DNA from: Ideonella sp. | Lineage (GTDB): Bacteria > Pseudomonadota > Gammaproteobacteria > Burkholderiales > Burkholderiaceae_C | NCBI GenBank assembly: GCA_015075165.1 | Contig: JABTUY010000002.1 | Span: forward strand, 62,001-126,000 | Direction of reading: 5' to 3' | Length of the DNA: 64,000 nucleotides | Shown: positions 10,612 through 19,696 of the stretch, piece after piece | Layout: every line of letters starts with the position of its first letter | Position numbering within the stretch: position 1 is the first letter of the stretch | Notes under the pieces: model-generated | What the model was told of the DNA's origin: nothing | The model's input: only the letters and a program-made list of their open reading frames with translations | Databases searched by the model: none | Position numbers and translations under genes: made by a program

Positions 10612-11436
10612 TCACTCTGGCGCGCGAAGCGCCGCACCGCGGGTGACAGGGGCGCGCGCCATCTCGCGCACCGCGGCCACCACCGCATCGGGCCGGTCGC
10701 GCTGCAGGTAGTGGCCGCTGCCCGAGATGCGTCGGACCTGCGGCGCAGCGGTCAGTTGCAGCCAGTCGAGCTGGCTTTGTCGGTGCATCGCCTCGAACGC
10801 ACCGCGCTCGGCGAGCGGATACGACTCACGTGCCAGCAACCGCGTCGGCACGCGGCGCACCGCAGCGCGCTGCGCGGCGCCGATGCGCTCGGCGAGGCAG
10901 CGATCTTGCTCGTCAAACTCGCGCTTCATCGCGCGCCCGAAGGTCAGGCTCAATGCCGACACGGCGGCCGCCATCGCCGGCGCATCGCGCCGCAGGCGCT
11001 GCCAGTGCTCCGGATGCGTCGGCTCCAGCAGCACCAACCCGGCGACTTCGTGCGGGTACAGCGCGGCGTACACCCATTGGTAGCGGCCGCCGAGCGAATG
11101 GCCCACCAGCAGATACGGCGGCGCGATGCCCAGCCGTTGCAGCAGCGCGCGCTGTTCGTCGGCGATCGTGCAGGGGTCGCGCGGCGCCGCGCCAGCGGGG
11201 TTGCCGCCGTAGCCGGGCCGCTCGAGCGCCACCACTTGATGCTCACGCGTCAGCGTTTCGAACACCGCGGCCCACGGCGCGGTGCCATCGCCCAGGCCCG
11301 ACTGCAGCACGATGGTCGGTGCGCCGTGGCCGACGCGCAGCGCTCGCGCGGCCACGCCGCTCACCGGCTGCGCCGGTGGCAGGCTGCTGCACGCCGCGAG
11401 CAACGCGGCCGCTGCGAGCGTCAACCAGGCTCGCAT
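10612..11436 (-). CDS. Alpha/beta hydrolase lipoprotein
   Basis: A 274-residue alpha/beta hydrolase. It starts MRAWLTLAAAALLAAC, a signal peptide with lipobox Cys16, so it is probably membrane-anchored in the periplasm. The nucleophile elbow GHSLGG has Ser114, the oxyanion-region QSGLGDG is near residue 46, and the catalytic His is probably that of GSGHYLQRDRP near the C-terminus. The frame is open far upstream but that portion is antisense to the acyltransferase and is not protein-like. The gene lies 11 bp after the acyltransferase, probably in one operon. The substrate is unknown. Confidence 0.82.
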   Translation of the reverse strand: MRAWLTLAAAALLAACSSLPPAQPVSGVAARALRVGHGAPTIVLQSGLGDGTAPWAAVFETLTREHQVVALERPGYGGNPAGAAPRDPCTIADEQRALLQRLGIAPPYLLVGHSLGGRYQWVYAALYPHEVAGLVLLEPTHPEHWQRLRRDAPAMAAAVSALSLTFGRAMKREFDEQDRCLAERIGAAQRAAVRRVPTRLLARESYPLAERGAFEAMHRQSQLDWLQLTAAPQVRRISGSGHYLQRDRPDAVVAAVREMARAPVTRGAALRAPE

Positions 11437-11447
11437 GCCGTCTCGCC

Positions 11448-12668
11448 TCACGCTGTCTCGCGCGTTGCCAGCCGTGCACCGGGTGCCGCGGCGCGGCTGA
11501 CGGCCGGGCCGAGGCCGAACACCGCGCGCAGCCACGGCACACGGCGCACCAGCAGATAGACCGCGAAGCTGGCGGTGAACGTGCCCGCGACCAACACCGG
11601 CGCTTCGACGACGGGCGCGGCGCGCAGCGGCGCCAGCGCCATCGCGAACACGATGATCAGCGTCTGGTGCACGATGTAAACTGGGAACACCGCTTCGGCC
11701 AGTGTCGCGCGCCAGCGGTGGTCGCGGTTCAGGTGAACGCACGCGAAGCCGACGGCGGCGACGATGGCCGACCATTGCATCGTCGCGTAGGCCATACGCA
11801 TCGCTGCGAGCAGGCTGAGCGGCATCGTCGCACCCGCGGCCGCGCCGTTGCCGACGACCAGTGCGCTCCACGCCAGCAGTGCCAGCAACAGCGCGACCCA
11901 GCGCCATTGCGCGCAGCGTTGCCAGATCGATGCATCGCGTGCCCACATCGCGCCGAGCGCGAACACCGCGAAGTAGCACGCATGCAGGTACCAGTCGCCG
12001 ACCAGCGCGTGCGTCGGTGCGAAGCGATCGAGCAGCGTCAGCCGCAGCACGGCGAACGCCGCGATCGGCAGCGCGAGCAGCGCCGGGCCGCGCAGCACGC
12101 GTGCCGACACTTGCGCCGCGCGGTCGAGCGCGTGCGGCCAGCGGCGCAGCAGCGCCCACAGCAGCAGCGTGTAGACGAACAGGTAGGCCACGAACCATAG
12201 GTGGTTCCACGTCGGCAGGATCAGGCAGCCGCCACCGGCCTTGCAGAAGCCGTCGTGGCCGCTGAAGTACAGCGTCAGGAAATCCAGGTAGCTGCCGGCA
12301 TAGCCGTGCTGTTGCACGACCTCGAAATACGACTGCGGCGGCACGACCACCGCCATGCCGAACAGCAACGGCCACAGCAGCCGCTTGCTGCGCGCGGCCA
12401 GCAGCGAGCCGCTGGCGCCGGCACGTTGCAGCATGAACGACGTGGCCGCGCCCGACACCAGGAACAGCAGCGACAGGCGCCACGGCGAGCTCAGCCGCAT
12501 CCACGGCTCGAGCGCGGCGCTGGCCAACGGGCTCTTCACATGCCAGCCCCAGCTCACGTAGTACATGCCCACGTGGTACAGCACCAGCAGCGCGAACGCG
12601 CCGATGCGCAGCCAGTCGAGGAACAGCAGGCGCGACGGCGGCGCGGCAGGGACGGGTTCGGTGGGCAT
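11448..12668 (-). CDS. Acyltransferase 3 family membrane protein
   Basis: A 406-residue polytopic membrane protein of the acyltransferase 3 family (OafA/OpgC-like), which O-acylates envelope sugars using a cytosolic acyl donor. The first transmembrane segment carries the family signature FLDWLRIGAFALLVLYHVG, and about ten hydrophobic helices follow. The ATG at 12668 (MPTEPVPAAPP) is preferred because the family motif follows within about 15 residues; a longer frame starting at 12782 adds an Arg/Gly/Pro-rich tail unlike the family. No strong ribosome site is visible. The downstream lipoprotein hydrolase may act in the same envelope process. Confidence 0.78.
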   Translation of the reverse strand: MPTEPVPAAPPSRLLFLDWLRIGAFALLVLYHVGMYYVSWGWHVKSPLASAALEPWMRLSSPWRLSLLFLVSGAATSFMLQRAGASGSLLAARSKRLLWPLLFGMAVVVPPQSYFEVVQQHGYAGSYLDFLTLYFSGHDGFCKAGGGCLILPTWNHLWFVAYLFVYTLLLWALLRRWPHALDRAAQVSARVLRGPALLALPIAAFAVLRLTLLDRFAPTHALVGDWYLHACYFAVFALGAMWARDASIWQRCAQWRWVALLLALLAWSALVVGNGAAAGATMPLSLLAAMRMAYATMQWSAIVAAVGFACVHLNRDHRWRATLAEAVFPVYIVHQTLIIVFAMALAPLRAAPVVEAPVLVAGTFTASFAVYLLVRRVPWLRAVFGLGPAVSRAAAPGARLATRETA

Positions 12669-12858
12669 GGCAGGCTGGGGTTGTGTGGTGTCGGGCCGCC
12701 ACGCTAAGACGCGGCCGCGGCCGCGGCCAGCGCCATGGGGTGAACCGGGCCGCCGATGGGATGAACCGGGCCGTGGCATCAAGCCCGGTCACGCGAGACG
12801 CGACTCGGTCCCTCGCCAGCCGCAGGGCCGTTCGCAGTGCCTGCCCTCGAGCGCGAGC

Positions 12859-13599
12859 TCAGCGTCGCGCGCCCAACCGCTGCACCAGCAGCGCACGATG
12901 CTGGCGCGAGCACGGCACCTCGGCGCCGCTGCGCAGCATGACGAGCGCGTCGCCCTTGCCGAGCGAGCGCAAGCCGCTCACGTGCGCTAGCGCCACTGCC
13001 GCGCCACGCTGCGTGCGCACGAAGCCGTCGCCGAGGTCACCGAGCAGCGCCGTCAGCGTGCGCCGCAGCAGCGGCGCGCGAGCCTCGCCCGCGTGCACCG
13101 CGACGTAGTTGTCGGCCGCCTCGAGCCACTCGATCGCGGCCACCTCCACCACCGCGATGCGGCCGCGCTCGGGAATCAGCAACTGCCGTGGCGGCGGATG
13201 CGCGGGCGCCGCCGACGGCGCACCGCGCGCCAGCAAGCGCTGCACCGCGCGCGCGACGCGCTCGGCGTCCACCGGCTTGAGCAGGTAGTCGAGCGCCGCA
13301 GCGTCGAAGGCCGGCAGCGCGTAGTGATCGAACGCGGTGACGAACACGATCGCCGGTGCCGGGTCGGGCAGCGATGCCGCCACCGCGAGGCCGTCGGCCT
13401 CGGGCATCTGCACGTCGAGGAACAGCGCGTCGGGGCGGTGCAGCTCGGTCATGTGCAGCGCCTGCACGCCGTCGCGCGCCTCGGCCACCACCGTGATCTG
13501 CGGGTGCGCCAGCAGCAGGCGGCGCAGGCGTGCGCGGGCCGGCGCCTCGTCGTCGGCCAGCAGCACGCGCAGCGGCGCAGCGGCGGCGGGGCCTGTCAT
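12859..13599 (-). CDS. LytTR-family response regulator
   Basis: A 246-residue response regulator. The receiver domain (residues about 10-125) has the acidic pair Asp16-Asp17, phosphoacceptor Asp62 (FLDVQMPE), the Thr of VFVTAFD and the Lys of LLKPVD. The C-terminal LytTR DNA-binding domain runs from about residue 140, with IEWLEAADNYVAVHAG and FVRTQRGAAVAL. The layout matches AlgR/LytR-type regulators. It begins 9 bp after the kinase gene, so the two form an operon. Its targets cannot be read from this window. Confidence 0.92.
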   Translation of the reverse strand: MTGPAAAAPLRVLLADDEAPARARLRRLLLAHPQITVVAEARDGVQALHMTELHRPDALFLDVQMPEADGLAVAASLPDPAPAIVFVTAFDHYALPAFDAAALDYLLKPVDAERVARAVQRLLARGAPSAAPAHPPPRQLLIPERGRIAVVEVAAIEWLEAADNYVAVHAGEARAPLLRRTLTALLGDLGDGFVRTQRGAAVALAHVSGLRSLGKGDALVMLRSGAEVPCSRQHRALLVQRLGARR

Positions 13600-13608
13600 C
13601 GCGTGGGT

Positions 13609-14664
13609 TCAGGCCTGCGCCGGCAACTCGAACCACGCACGCGCGCCGCCGCCGGCCAGCGGCTCGAGCCCCACCGCCGAATGCGCGCCGTGCAGTGCGG
13701 CCAGCCGCTCGCGCAGCGTGCCCAGGCCGACGCCGAGCGTGGGTGTGGCGGGCAGCTCGCCGCGATCCTGCTCCACCTCCACGCGCAGCCGCCGGCCGCT
13801 GCAGCGCGCGCGCAGCAGCACGCGCGTGGGCGCGCTGAAGCGCTCGACGCCGTGGCGAAACGCGTTCTCCAGCAGCGGTTGCACGCTCAGCGTCGGCACG
13901 CGGCAGGCGCGCGCGGCGGCGTCGATCTCGCGCACCAGCGTCACGCGGTCGGCGAAGCGCTCGCACATGATCGCGGTGTAGCCCTCGGCGAGCCGCAGTT
14001 CCTCGTCGAGCGTGCAGGTGGGGCGGCGCGTGAGGTCGGTGGCGGCGCGCAGCAACGCGGCCAGCCGCGTCAGCATCGTGTCGGCGGCCTCGGGGTCGGT
14101 GTGGATCGTCGCGGCCACGGTGTTCAACGCGTTGAACAGGAAGTGCGGCTGCAACTGCTGGGTCAGCTGCGCCAACTGCGCGGCCTGCGCACGCAGCCGC
14201 TGCTCGCCGAGCGCGGCATGCGTGCGCAGGCCGAACACCGCCGCGACGAACAGCAGGTAGAACAGCGTGAACTTGGCGCACTCGTACGCGAACACCTGGC
14301 CCCAGCCGGGATGGACATAGTCCTGCCCGAGCACGGCGAACACCGCGTGGCGAATCGCGTAGATCGAGGCCACGAACAGCGGCGCCAGCAGCGGCAGCCA
14401 GCGCAGCTGCAGCGCGAACCAGCGCAGCGGCCGCGCCAGCGTCGCGTCGTACCGCGGTACGCGGCGCCACATCACGCCGAGCATCACGCTGGCCACCAGG
14501 CACGACGAGCCCTCCCACAGCAGCGGCTTCCACAACTCGCCGCTGTGCTGCTGCAGGTGATCGTGCACCGCCACCGTCACCATCAGCAGCCAGAACGCCA
14601 GCCACGCCAGCAGCCAGGCGGCGTGGCTGCGGCCGGTCGCGGCGGGTAGGGGATCCGGGGCCAT
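13609..14664 (-). CDS. LytS/AlgZ-type sensor histidine kinase
   Basis: A 351-residue membrane kinase. Four or more hydrophobic segments occupy residues about 15-145. The His_kinase motif QLQPHFLFNALN carries His174, followed by the linker typical of this family and an ATPase region with PTLSVQPLLENAFRHGV (N box) and VGLGTLRERLAALHG (G box). The ATG at 14664 (MAPDPLP) is chosen because the upstream extension is Arg/Pro-rich and lies over the region before the LysR gene. Its partner is the LytTR regulator directly downstream. Confidence 0.88.
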   Translation of the reverse strand: MAPDPLPAATGRSHAAWLLAWLAFWLLMVTVAVHDHLQQHSGELWKPLLWEGSSCLVASVMLGVMWRRVPRYDATLARPLRWFALQLRWLPLLAPLFVASIYAIRHAVFAVLGQDYVHPGWGQVFAYECAKFTLFYLLFVAAVFGLRTHAALGEQRLRAQAAQLAQLTQQLQPHFLFNALNTVAATIHTDPEAADTMLTRLAALLRAATDLTRRPTCTLDEELRLAEGYTAIMCERFADRVTLVREIDAAARACRVPTLSVQPLLENAFRHGVERFSAPTRVLLRARCSGRRLRVEVEQDRGELPATPTLGVGLGTLRERLAALHGAHSAVGLEPLAGGGARAWFELPAQA

Positions 14665-14829
14665 GGTCGGCGCTCGCAGGCGGTGCGACGGTCGATTGTG
14701 CGGCAGCCCCCTGTCGCGGCGCGGGCGGGGGCCAAGCCACGGTGTCTGGCGGCCGCACGGCGCTGGGCCGGCGCCACCGTGTCGGTGCCGGTGGGCGGGT
14801 CGCGCACCCGCCATCCGCGCGGGCCGGGG

Positions 14830-15741
14830 TCAGCTGCGTCGCGTGCCGGTGATCCGCTCGGCGTTGTCGCGCATCACGTCGATCACGAATCGGATCACCG
14901 CCTGAACCGTCGGCGACAGCCGCGCCTCGCGCGGATACGCCAGCGCGAGGCTTCGCGTGGCCAGCACGCGCGGCGTCAAGCGGACCAGTCCGGGCTCGCC
15001 GTCAGCGCCCAGACACGGCAGCAGCGCGAGCCCGGCGCCGGCCAGCGCGGCCGCCTGAATGTCGGCCATCTCGCGGCTGCGCAGCACGATCGTCGCGCCG
15101 CCGCCGGCGGCGCGCTGCTCGATCCACCGCGCGGCCGGCACCGCCGCGAGCGCAGGGTCGAAACCGATCAGCGCGTGGCCGCTCAGGTCGTCGAGAGGCT
15201 CGCGCGGGGCGGCGTGCCGCGCGAGGTATGCCGGCGCCGCATAGAGCGACCAGCCCGATTCGCCGAGCGGCCGCACGACCAGATCTTCGTCGGCGACGGG
15301 GCCGCTGCGGATCGCGAGGTCGGCTTCGCCGCGGCGCAGGTCCACCGGTTTCGCACCGCTGAGCAGTTCGAGCGCCAGCCGCGGATGCGTCTGGCGCAGC
15401 CGGTCGAGATGCTCGGAGAACAGCGCGGTGAAGCCCGTCGGCAGCGCCAGCCGGACCCGGGTCTGGCCGGCGGTCGCGTGGTCGACCACCGCCGACACCG
15501 CGTGCTCGACCTGCTCCACCAGGGGCACCAGGCTGGCGCCGAGCGGTGTCAGATGCAGGCCGTCGGGCGCGCGCACGACCAGCGGAGCGCCGAGGGCGCG
15601 CTCCAGCGAGGTCAGGCGTCGGCCGATGGTGCTGTGCTCCACCCCCATCGCGCGCGCCGCGCCCGCCAGCGTGCCTGCCTGCGCCGCGCGCAGAAAGTAG
15701 CGCAGGTCATTCCAGTCGAACCGGTCGTCGAGGTCGGCCAT
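14830..15741 (-). CDS. LysR-family transcriptional regulator
   Basis: A 303-residue LysR-type regulator. The winged helix-turn-helix covers residues about 10-68 (WNDLRYFLRAAQAGTLAGAARAMG is its opening part, followed by STIGRRLTSLERALG), and the effector-binding domain follows. It is divergent from the ABM-like gene at 15887 across a 145 bp gap, which contains TCGAA-TGCG-TTCGA at 15839-15852, a possible operator half. Control of the neighbour is likely by the usual LysR arrangement but not shown. Effector unknown. Confidence 0.9.
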   Translation of the reverse strand: MADLDDRFDWNDLRYFLRAAQAGTLAGAARAMGVEHSTIGRRLTSLERALGAPLVVRAPDGLHLTPLGASLVPLVEQVEHAVSAVVDHATAGQTRVRLALPTGFTALFSEHLDRLRQTHPRLALELLSGAKPVDLRRGEADLAIRSGPVADEDLVVRPLGESGWSLYAAPAYLARHAAPREPLDDLSGHALIGFDPALAAVPAARWIEQRAAGGGATIVLRSREMADIQAAALAGAGLALLPCLGADGEPGLVRLTPRVLATRSLALAYPREARLSPTVQAVIRFVIDVMRDNAERITGTRRS

Positions 15742-15886
15742 CGCACGAGTCTAGGCCGGGCCTGGGCAATGTCGCACGGCCGCTGTGCGGCGGTGGGGAG
15801 TTCACCGCGGTGCCGCGCGTGGGCAGCATTCGCGTGGCTCGAATGCGTTCGATTCACCGACCGCGCAACGACGGGAGACCTTCAAC

Positions 15887-16213
15887 ATGACAGTGATCAT
15901 TCAAGTCGATGTCCACGGCCAGACCGAGGCGGGTTACGACGGCATGCTGAACCTGCTGGCCGACCCGCTGCGCCAGGCCGACGGCTTCGTGCTGCACAGC
16001 GCGTACCGTGCCGACGACGGCGTCTGGCGGGTGCTCGAGGTGTGGCGTTCGAAGGCCGAAGCCGACCGCTTCTTCGCGCAGCGGGTCGCACCGAACCTGC
16101 CGCCGGGCGTGCGGCCGAAGCGGACGCTGCATCAGGCGCACAGCCTGGTGACCGCAGCGGCCGCGGTGGCGGGCGTGAGCCACGAAGCGCCAGGCGCGGT
16201 GGCGGGTCAGTGA
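15887..16213 (+). CDS. Antibiotic biosynthesis monooxygenase (ABM)-like small protein
   Basis: A 108-residue protein with the dimeric alpha/beta-barrel pattern of ABM/quinol-monooxygenase-like proteins: a first strand MTVIIQVDVH, the segment ADGFVLHSAYRADDGVWRVLEVWRS and SKAEADRFF. Such proteins act as cofactor-free oxygenases or simply bind small molecules. GGGAG at 15873-15877 lies 9 bp before ATG 15887. It is transcribed divergently from the LysR gene and is the likely target of that regulator. The exact reaction is not known. Confidence 0.65.
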   Translation: MTVIIQVDVHGQTEAGYDGMLNLLADPLRQADGFVLHSAYRADDGVWRVLEVWRSKAEADRFFAQRVAPNLPPGVRPKRTLHQAHSLVTAAAAVAGVSHEAPGAVAGQ

Positions 16214-16441
16214 TCGATCGGCCGGACCTCGCGGCCGACTGCCAAGGCCGCCGCGCTGCATGCGCAGTGCGGTGGGCGAGCTCGGCAAGCCCGCGGCCCG
16301 CCGATCCAGCGCCCTGGCCGCAGCGTACAAGCGATGGGTCGTTAGTGCGGCAGCCATCGGCTACCCGGTGAGGGCACACCAGGATGCGCGGCACGTGACC
16401 TCGATCAAGAATGAGTGGGCCTTGCGCCGGAGGGGCGAGCG

Positions 16442-17320
16442 ATGAGAACCTGGGTACGGACCACGCTGGCGATCCTGGTCATCCTGGTGCTGCTGGTGGT
16501 GACCATCGTCGCCACGCTGCTGTGGGTGGGCGAGCGCAAGCGCACGCGGCAGGTGCAGTTGCCGCCGCTGGCGGCGCCGGCGTTTGCCGACGATGCTGCG
16601 GCGCGCCAGCGCGGTGCCTACCTGTACGCCTCGCGCGGCTGCGCCGAGTGCCACGGCGCCGACGGCGCCGGCCGCGTCTTCGTCGACGATGGCAGCCTGC
16701 GCCTCAAGGGCGGGGCGATCCACTCGGGCCCGGGCAGCTCCACGCTGCACTACAAGCCCGCCGACTGGGACCGCCTGCTGCGCCACGGCGTCAAGCCCGA
16801 CGGCACGCCGGCGATGATCATGCCGAGCGAGGACTACAACCGCTTCACCGATGCCGACCTCGCCGCGCTGGTGTCCCACGTGCGCTCGCTGCCGCCGGCT
16901 GGCGGCGGCGCGGCCGAGCTGGTGCTGCCGCTGCCGGTGCGCGTGCTGTACGGTGCCGGCCTGATCGAGGACGCTGCGGCCAAGATCGACCACCGCCTGC
17001 CGGTGCAGGCGCCGGTGGCCGAAGGCGTCACGGTCGAGCACGGCCGCTACGTGGCCAATATGTGCATCGGCTGCCACGGGCCCGGGCTGGCCGGCGGCCG
17101 CATTCCCGGTGGCCCGCCCGACTGGCCACCCGCGGCGCGGTTGAGCGCGGGCGACCGCAGCGCGATGTTGCGCTACCCGGACGCCGAAGCGCTGATCGCG
17201 TTGTTTCGCAGCGGCAAGCGCGCCGACGGCAGCGCGGTGCAGGTGATGCCGTTCGGTTCGCTGTCGAAGCTGAGCGACACCGACCTGCGCGCGCTGCACC
17301 TGTACCTGAAGACGCTGTAG
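16442..17320 (+). CDS. Membrane-anchored dihaem cytochrome c
   Basis: A 292-residue periplasmic cytochrome. A hydrophobic N-terminal segment (residues about 7-29) forms an uncleaved anchor or signal. Two haem-binding sites are seen: CAECH at 67-71 and CIGCH at 208-212, each within a class I cytochrome c fold. A Met ligand is possible in AMIMPSED and QVMPFGS. GGAGGGG at 16429-16435 is 6 bp before ATG 16442, so the upstream start is rejected. Its electron partner is unclear; the neighbouring genes are not oxidoreductases. Confidence 0.88.
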   Translation: MRTWVRTTLAILVILVLLVVTIVATLLWVGERKRTRQVQLPPLAAPAFADDAAARQRGAYLYASRGCAECHGADGAGRVFVDDGSLRLKGGAIHSGPGSSTLHYKPADWDRLLRHGVKPDGTPAMIMPSEDYNRFTDADLAALVSHVRSLPPAGGGAAELVLPLPVRVLYGAGLIEDAAAKIDHRLPVQAPVAEGVTVEHGRYVANMCIGCHGPGLAGGRIPGGPPDWPPAARLSAGDRSAMLRYPDAEALIALFRSGKRADGSAVQVMPFGSLSKLSDTDLRALHLYLKTL

Positions 17321-17356
17321 CGGCCGCGGCGGGCCGCGGTGCCGGTCGTGCGGGGT

Positions 17357-18550
17357 TCAACGCGCCGCGGGCGCCGGTTGCGGCAGCGATGCTTCGCCGG
17401 GCAGCCACACCAGCAGCGCGGCGGTGCCCAGTGCGAGCACGGCCAGCGCACCGAGCACCGCGCCGAAGCCGGCAGCCTTCACCACCGGACCGAGCAGCCA
17501 CACGGCGAGCGAGCTCAAGCCGATCGACACCGTGAGCCGCATGCCGGCCACGCGCGAGCGCATGCGGTCGTCGACGTAGCGCACGATCATCGCGTCGATG
17601 AACGGGATCGCGCCGAACACCAGCAGCATCACGCCGGTGAGCGCGGCGTACAGCCACCAGCCCTGGGCTTGCGCGGCCAGCAGGAACAACGGCACCTGCG
17701 CCAGCATGATCGTCAGGTACAGCCGCTTGATCGTCATGCGGTCGATCAGCCGGCCCACCACGAGCTGCGCCAGCGATGCCAGCGCATACACCACGGCCAG
17801 CAGGCCGCCGAGGATGGCCGGGTCGTCGACGACGCGGTGCATGCGCTCGGCCAGCAGCTGCGCGTTGCCGTTGGTCGTCAGGTTGAAGGCCAGGCCGCTC
17901 GCGGTGGCGGCCATCGTCATCACCGCGAACGTGCGCGCCAGCGCCGAGGCCGGCAGCGCGACCGCGGCCTTGCGCACGCGCGCCGCCGGCGGCTCGCTCT
18001 CGTGCGGCGCCAGCCGCGCAAACAGAACGCCGAGCGCGATGCACGCCAGCCCGGGCACGATGAACGCCCAGCGCCAGCCGAGCCATTGCACGAGAAAGGC
18101 GGTGACCAGCGCCGCCGCCGCGACGCCGAGGTTGCCGGCCAGGCCGTTGAAGCCGATCGTCGCGCCGGGCCGCGCCGCGTGCTGCACCAGCATCGGAATG
18201 CCCACCGGGTGGTAGATCGCGGCAAAGCTGCCCAGCAGCGTCAGCGCCAGCGCGATCGACCACGGCCCGTGGCACGCTGCCACCAGCAGCGCCGACGCGC
18301 CGATGCCGAAGAAGAACACCAGCATCATCTGGCGCCGGCCCCACAGGTCGCCGAGCCGGCCGGCCGGCATCGAGCCGACGCCGAACATCACGAACGCGCC
18401 GACGCTGTACGGCATCAGGTCTTCCCAGCGCGCGAAGCCGAACTCGGCGGCGATCGTGCTCACCGCGGTGGCGAACACCAGCAGGAACAGATGGTCCAGC
18501 GCATGGGCCACGTTGAGCAGCAGCGAAACGGAACGCGGCAGGGCAGGCAT
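17357..18550 (-). CDS. MFS transporter
   Basis: A 397-residue permease with about twelve hydrophobic helices. The signature between helices 2 and 3, GRLGDLWGRRQMM, is clear, and a second-half counterpart GRLIDRMTIKRLY follows helix 8, as in the major facilitator superfamily. The start at 18550 (MPALPRSVSLL) is chosen because the upstream extension is His/Pro-rich. It is convergent with the cytochrome gene; the 36 bp between them includes an inverted CCGCGG pair that may terminate both. The substrate is not apparent. Confidence 0.85.
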   Translation of the reverse strand: MPALPRSVSLLLNVAHALDHLFLLVFATAVSTIAAEFGFARWEDLMPYSVGAFVMFGVGSMPAGRLGDLWGRRQMMLVFFFGIGASALLVAACHGPWSIALALTLLGSFAAIYHPVGIPMLVQHAARPGATIGFNGLAGNLGVAAAALVTAFLVQWLGWRWAFIVPGLACIALGVLFARLAPHESEPPAARVRKAAVALPASALARTFAVMTMAATASGLAFNLTTNGNAQLLAERMHRVVDDPAILGGLLAVVYALASLAQLVVGRLIDRMTIKRLYLTIMLAQVPLFLLAAQAQGWWLYAALTGVMLLVFGAIPFIDAMIVRYVDDRMRSRVAGMRLTVSIGLSSLAVWLLGPVVKAAGFGAVLGALAVLALGTAALLVWLPGEASLPQPAPAAR

Positions 18551-18706
18551 CGGCAGGGGCGGGTGGGCGTGCGGGCGGTGCCGCCATTGCACCACGGCGG
18601 CATGCGCCGAGCGGCGTGCGGGGTCACGGGGCGATCGTCGTCGTCCGCGGACCCGCGTCGTACGAGCCGGTCAAGCCGAGAGCCGCCGCTTCGGGGGTGG
18701 GCTATT

Positions 18707-19015
18707 TCAAGCGTGCGTGTCGAGCAGCGTGCCGAGCATGCGGTCGTGCGTTTGCAGCACCCGCAGGTTGGCGCCGAACAGGTGCGCCGACAGCTTCAGC
18801 GCCACGATGTCCTCCGCCAGCGCATCGCCGGCGGCCGGTGCCTGCGTCAGCGTGGTGCTCACGCCGCCGCCGGCCATCGTCTGCGGCACCACGAGCTGGC
18901 GACGAAAGCCCGGCGTGATCGCATTGGCGATGTTGTGCGCCGAGCTCGACAGCCGCGTCTGCGCGGCCAGCAGGCCCGAGGTGGCGATCGCAGCGATCGA
19001 ATTCATCGGCGCCAT
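18707..19015 (-). CDS. Orphan flagellar basal-body rod-like protein
   Basis: A 102-residue protein resembling the N-terminal and short core region of flagellar rod/hook proteins (FlgB/FlgC/FlgG family). The signature SGLLAAQTRLSSSAHNIANAITPGFRR near residue 13 contains the helix and NIAN motif of that family. No other flagellar genes are near. The start is either MAPMNS (19015) or MNS (19006). It may be a small conserved relative of FlgC with a structural or unrelated role; function is uncertain. Confidence 0.6.
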   Translation of the reverse strand: MAPMNSIAAIATSGLLAAQTRLSSSAHNIANAITPGFRRQLVVPQTMAGGGVSTTLTQAPAAGDALAEDIVALKLSAHLFGANLRVLQTHDRMLGTLLDTHA

Positions 19016-19079
19016 TGTCGTGCCGGCCTGGCGGCACAGGTGGCGCGCCGGCGGCAGTTCGTCACGCGGTGGGCTGCGC

Positions 19080-19619
19080 TTACTCGGCCTTGCCGGTCTC
19101 GATCAGCGCCTTCAGTCGCTTGTACTGCTCGCCGATGACCTGGTCGACGACCGGCGCGAGCCCCTCCAGGCCGATATCCGGCGGCCCGCCGACGCGATAG
19201 GTCATGCGCAGCATCGTCTTGCCCTCGACCGTGCCGGTCGCCAGCGTCAACACACCCTGCACCGGCAGGTCCTGCAAGGGTCCGAAGCCGCCGACGATGC
19301 GCAGCACGCGCCCCGGCAGTGCGAGCACCACCTGACCGTGCTGCACCGATTGGCCCTCGCCCCAGCGCTCGCACCAGCAGCCCCCGGCCTGTGCGTCCAG
19401 GCGCAGGTTCGACGCCTGGCCCGAATAGGTGTGGCGGCCGCTCCACCAGCGCGGCAGCTGTATCAACGCCTGCCAGGCCTCCTCCGGCGAGGCCTTCACC
19501 TCGTCGCGGAACTGGCTGGTGAAGCCGTGGGCCGCGACGTTGCTGGTGTCGGCGTGCGCGGGCCCTGCGCAGACCAGGCAGGCAGCCGTAAACAGAAGGG
19601 ACAGGGCGGCGAGGCGCAC
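19080..19619 (-). CDS. Secreted SRPBCC/START-like protein
   Basis: A 179-residue protein with a clear Sec signal peptide, MRLAALSLLFTAACLVCAGPAHA, cleaved before DTSN. The mature part has a SRPBCC (polyketide cyclase/START-like) pattern: VKASPEEAWQALI, WSGRHTYSG and GGCWCERW, then RVLRIVGGFGPLQ. The start is read as GTG 19619 because the signal peptide begins there; the open frame continues far upstream, antisense to gnd, without protein character. It is divergent from gnd with a 77 bp gap. Likely a periplasmic ligand-binding protein, ligand unknown. Confidence 0.75.
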   Translation of the reverse strand: MRLAALSLLFTAACLVCAGPAHADTSNVAAHGFTSQFRDEVKASPEEAWQALIQLPRWWSGRHTYSGQASNLRLDAQAGGCWCERWGEGQSVQHGQVVLALPGRVLRIVGGFGPLQDLPVQGVLTLATGTVEGKTMLRMTYRVGGPPDIGLEGLAPVVDQVIGEQYKRLKALIETGKAE

Positions 19620-19696
19620 CGCGCAAGCATAAGCCCTCTGTTGGCGCGGGCTCGGTGGCGCGCTAGGCTTTCGTCGCTCGACGATGGAGATCGCGG

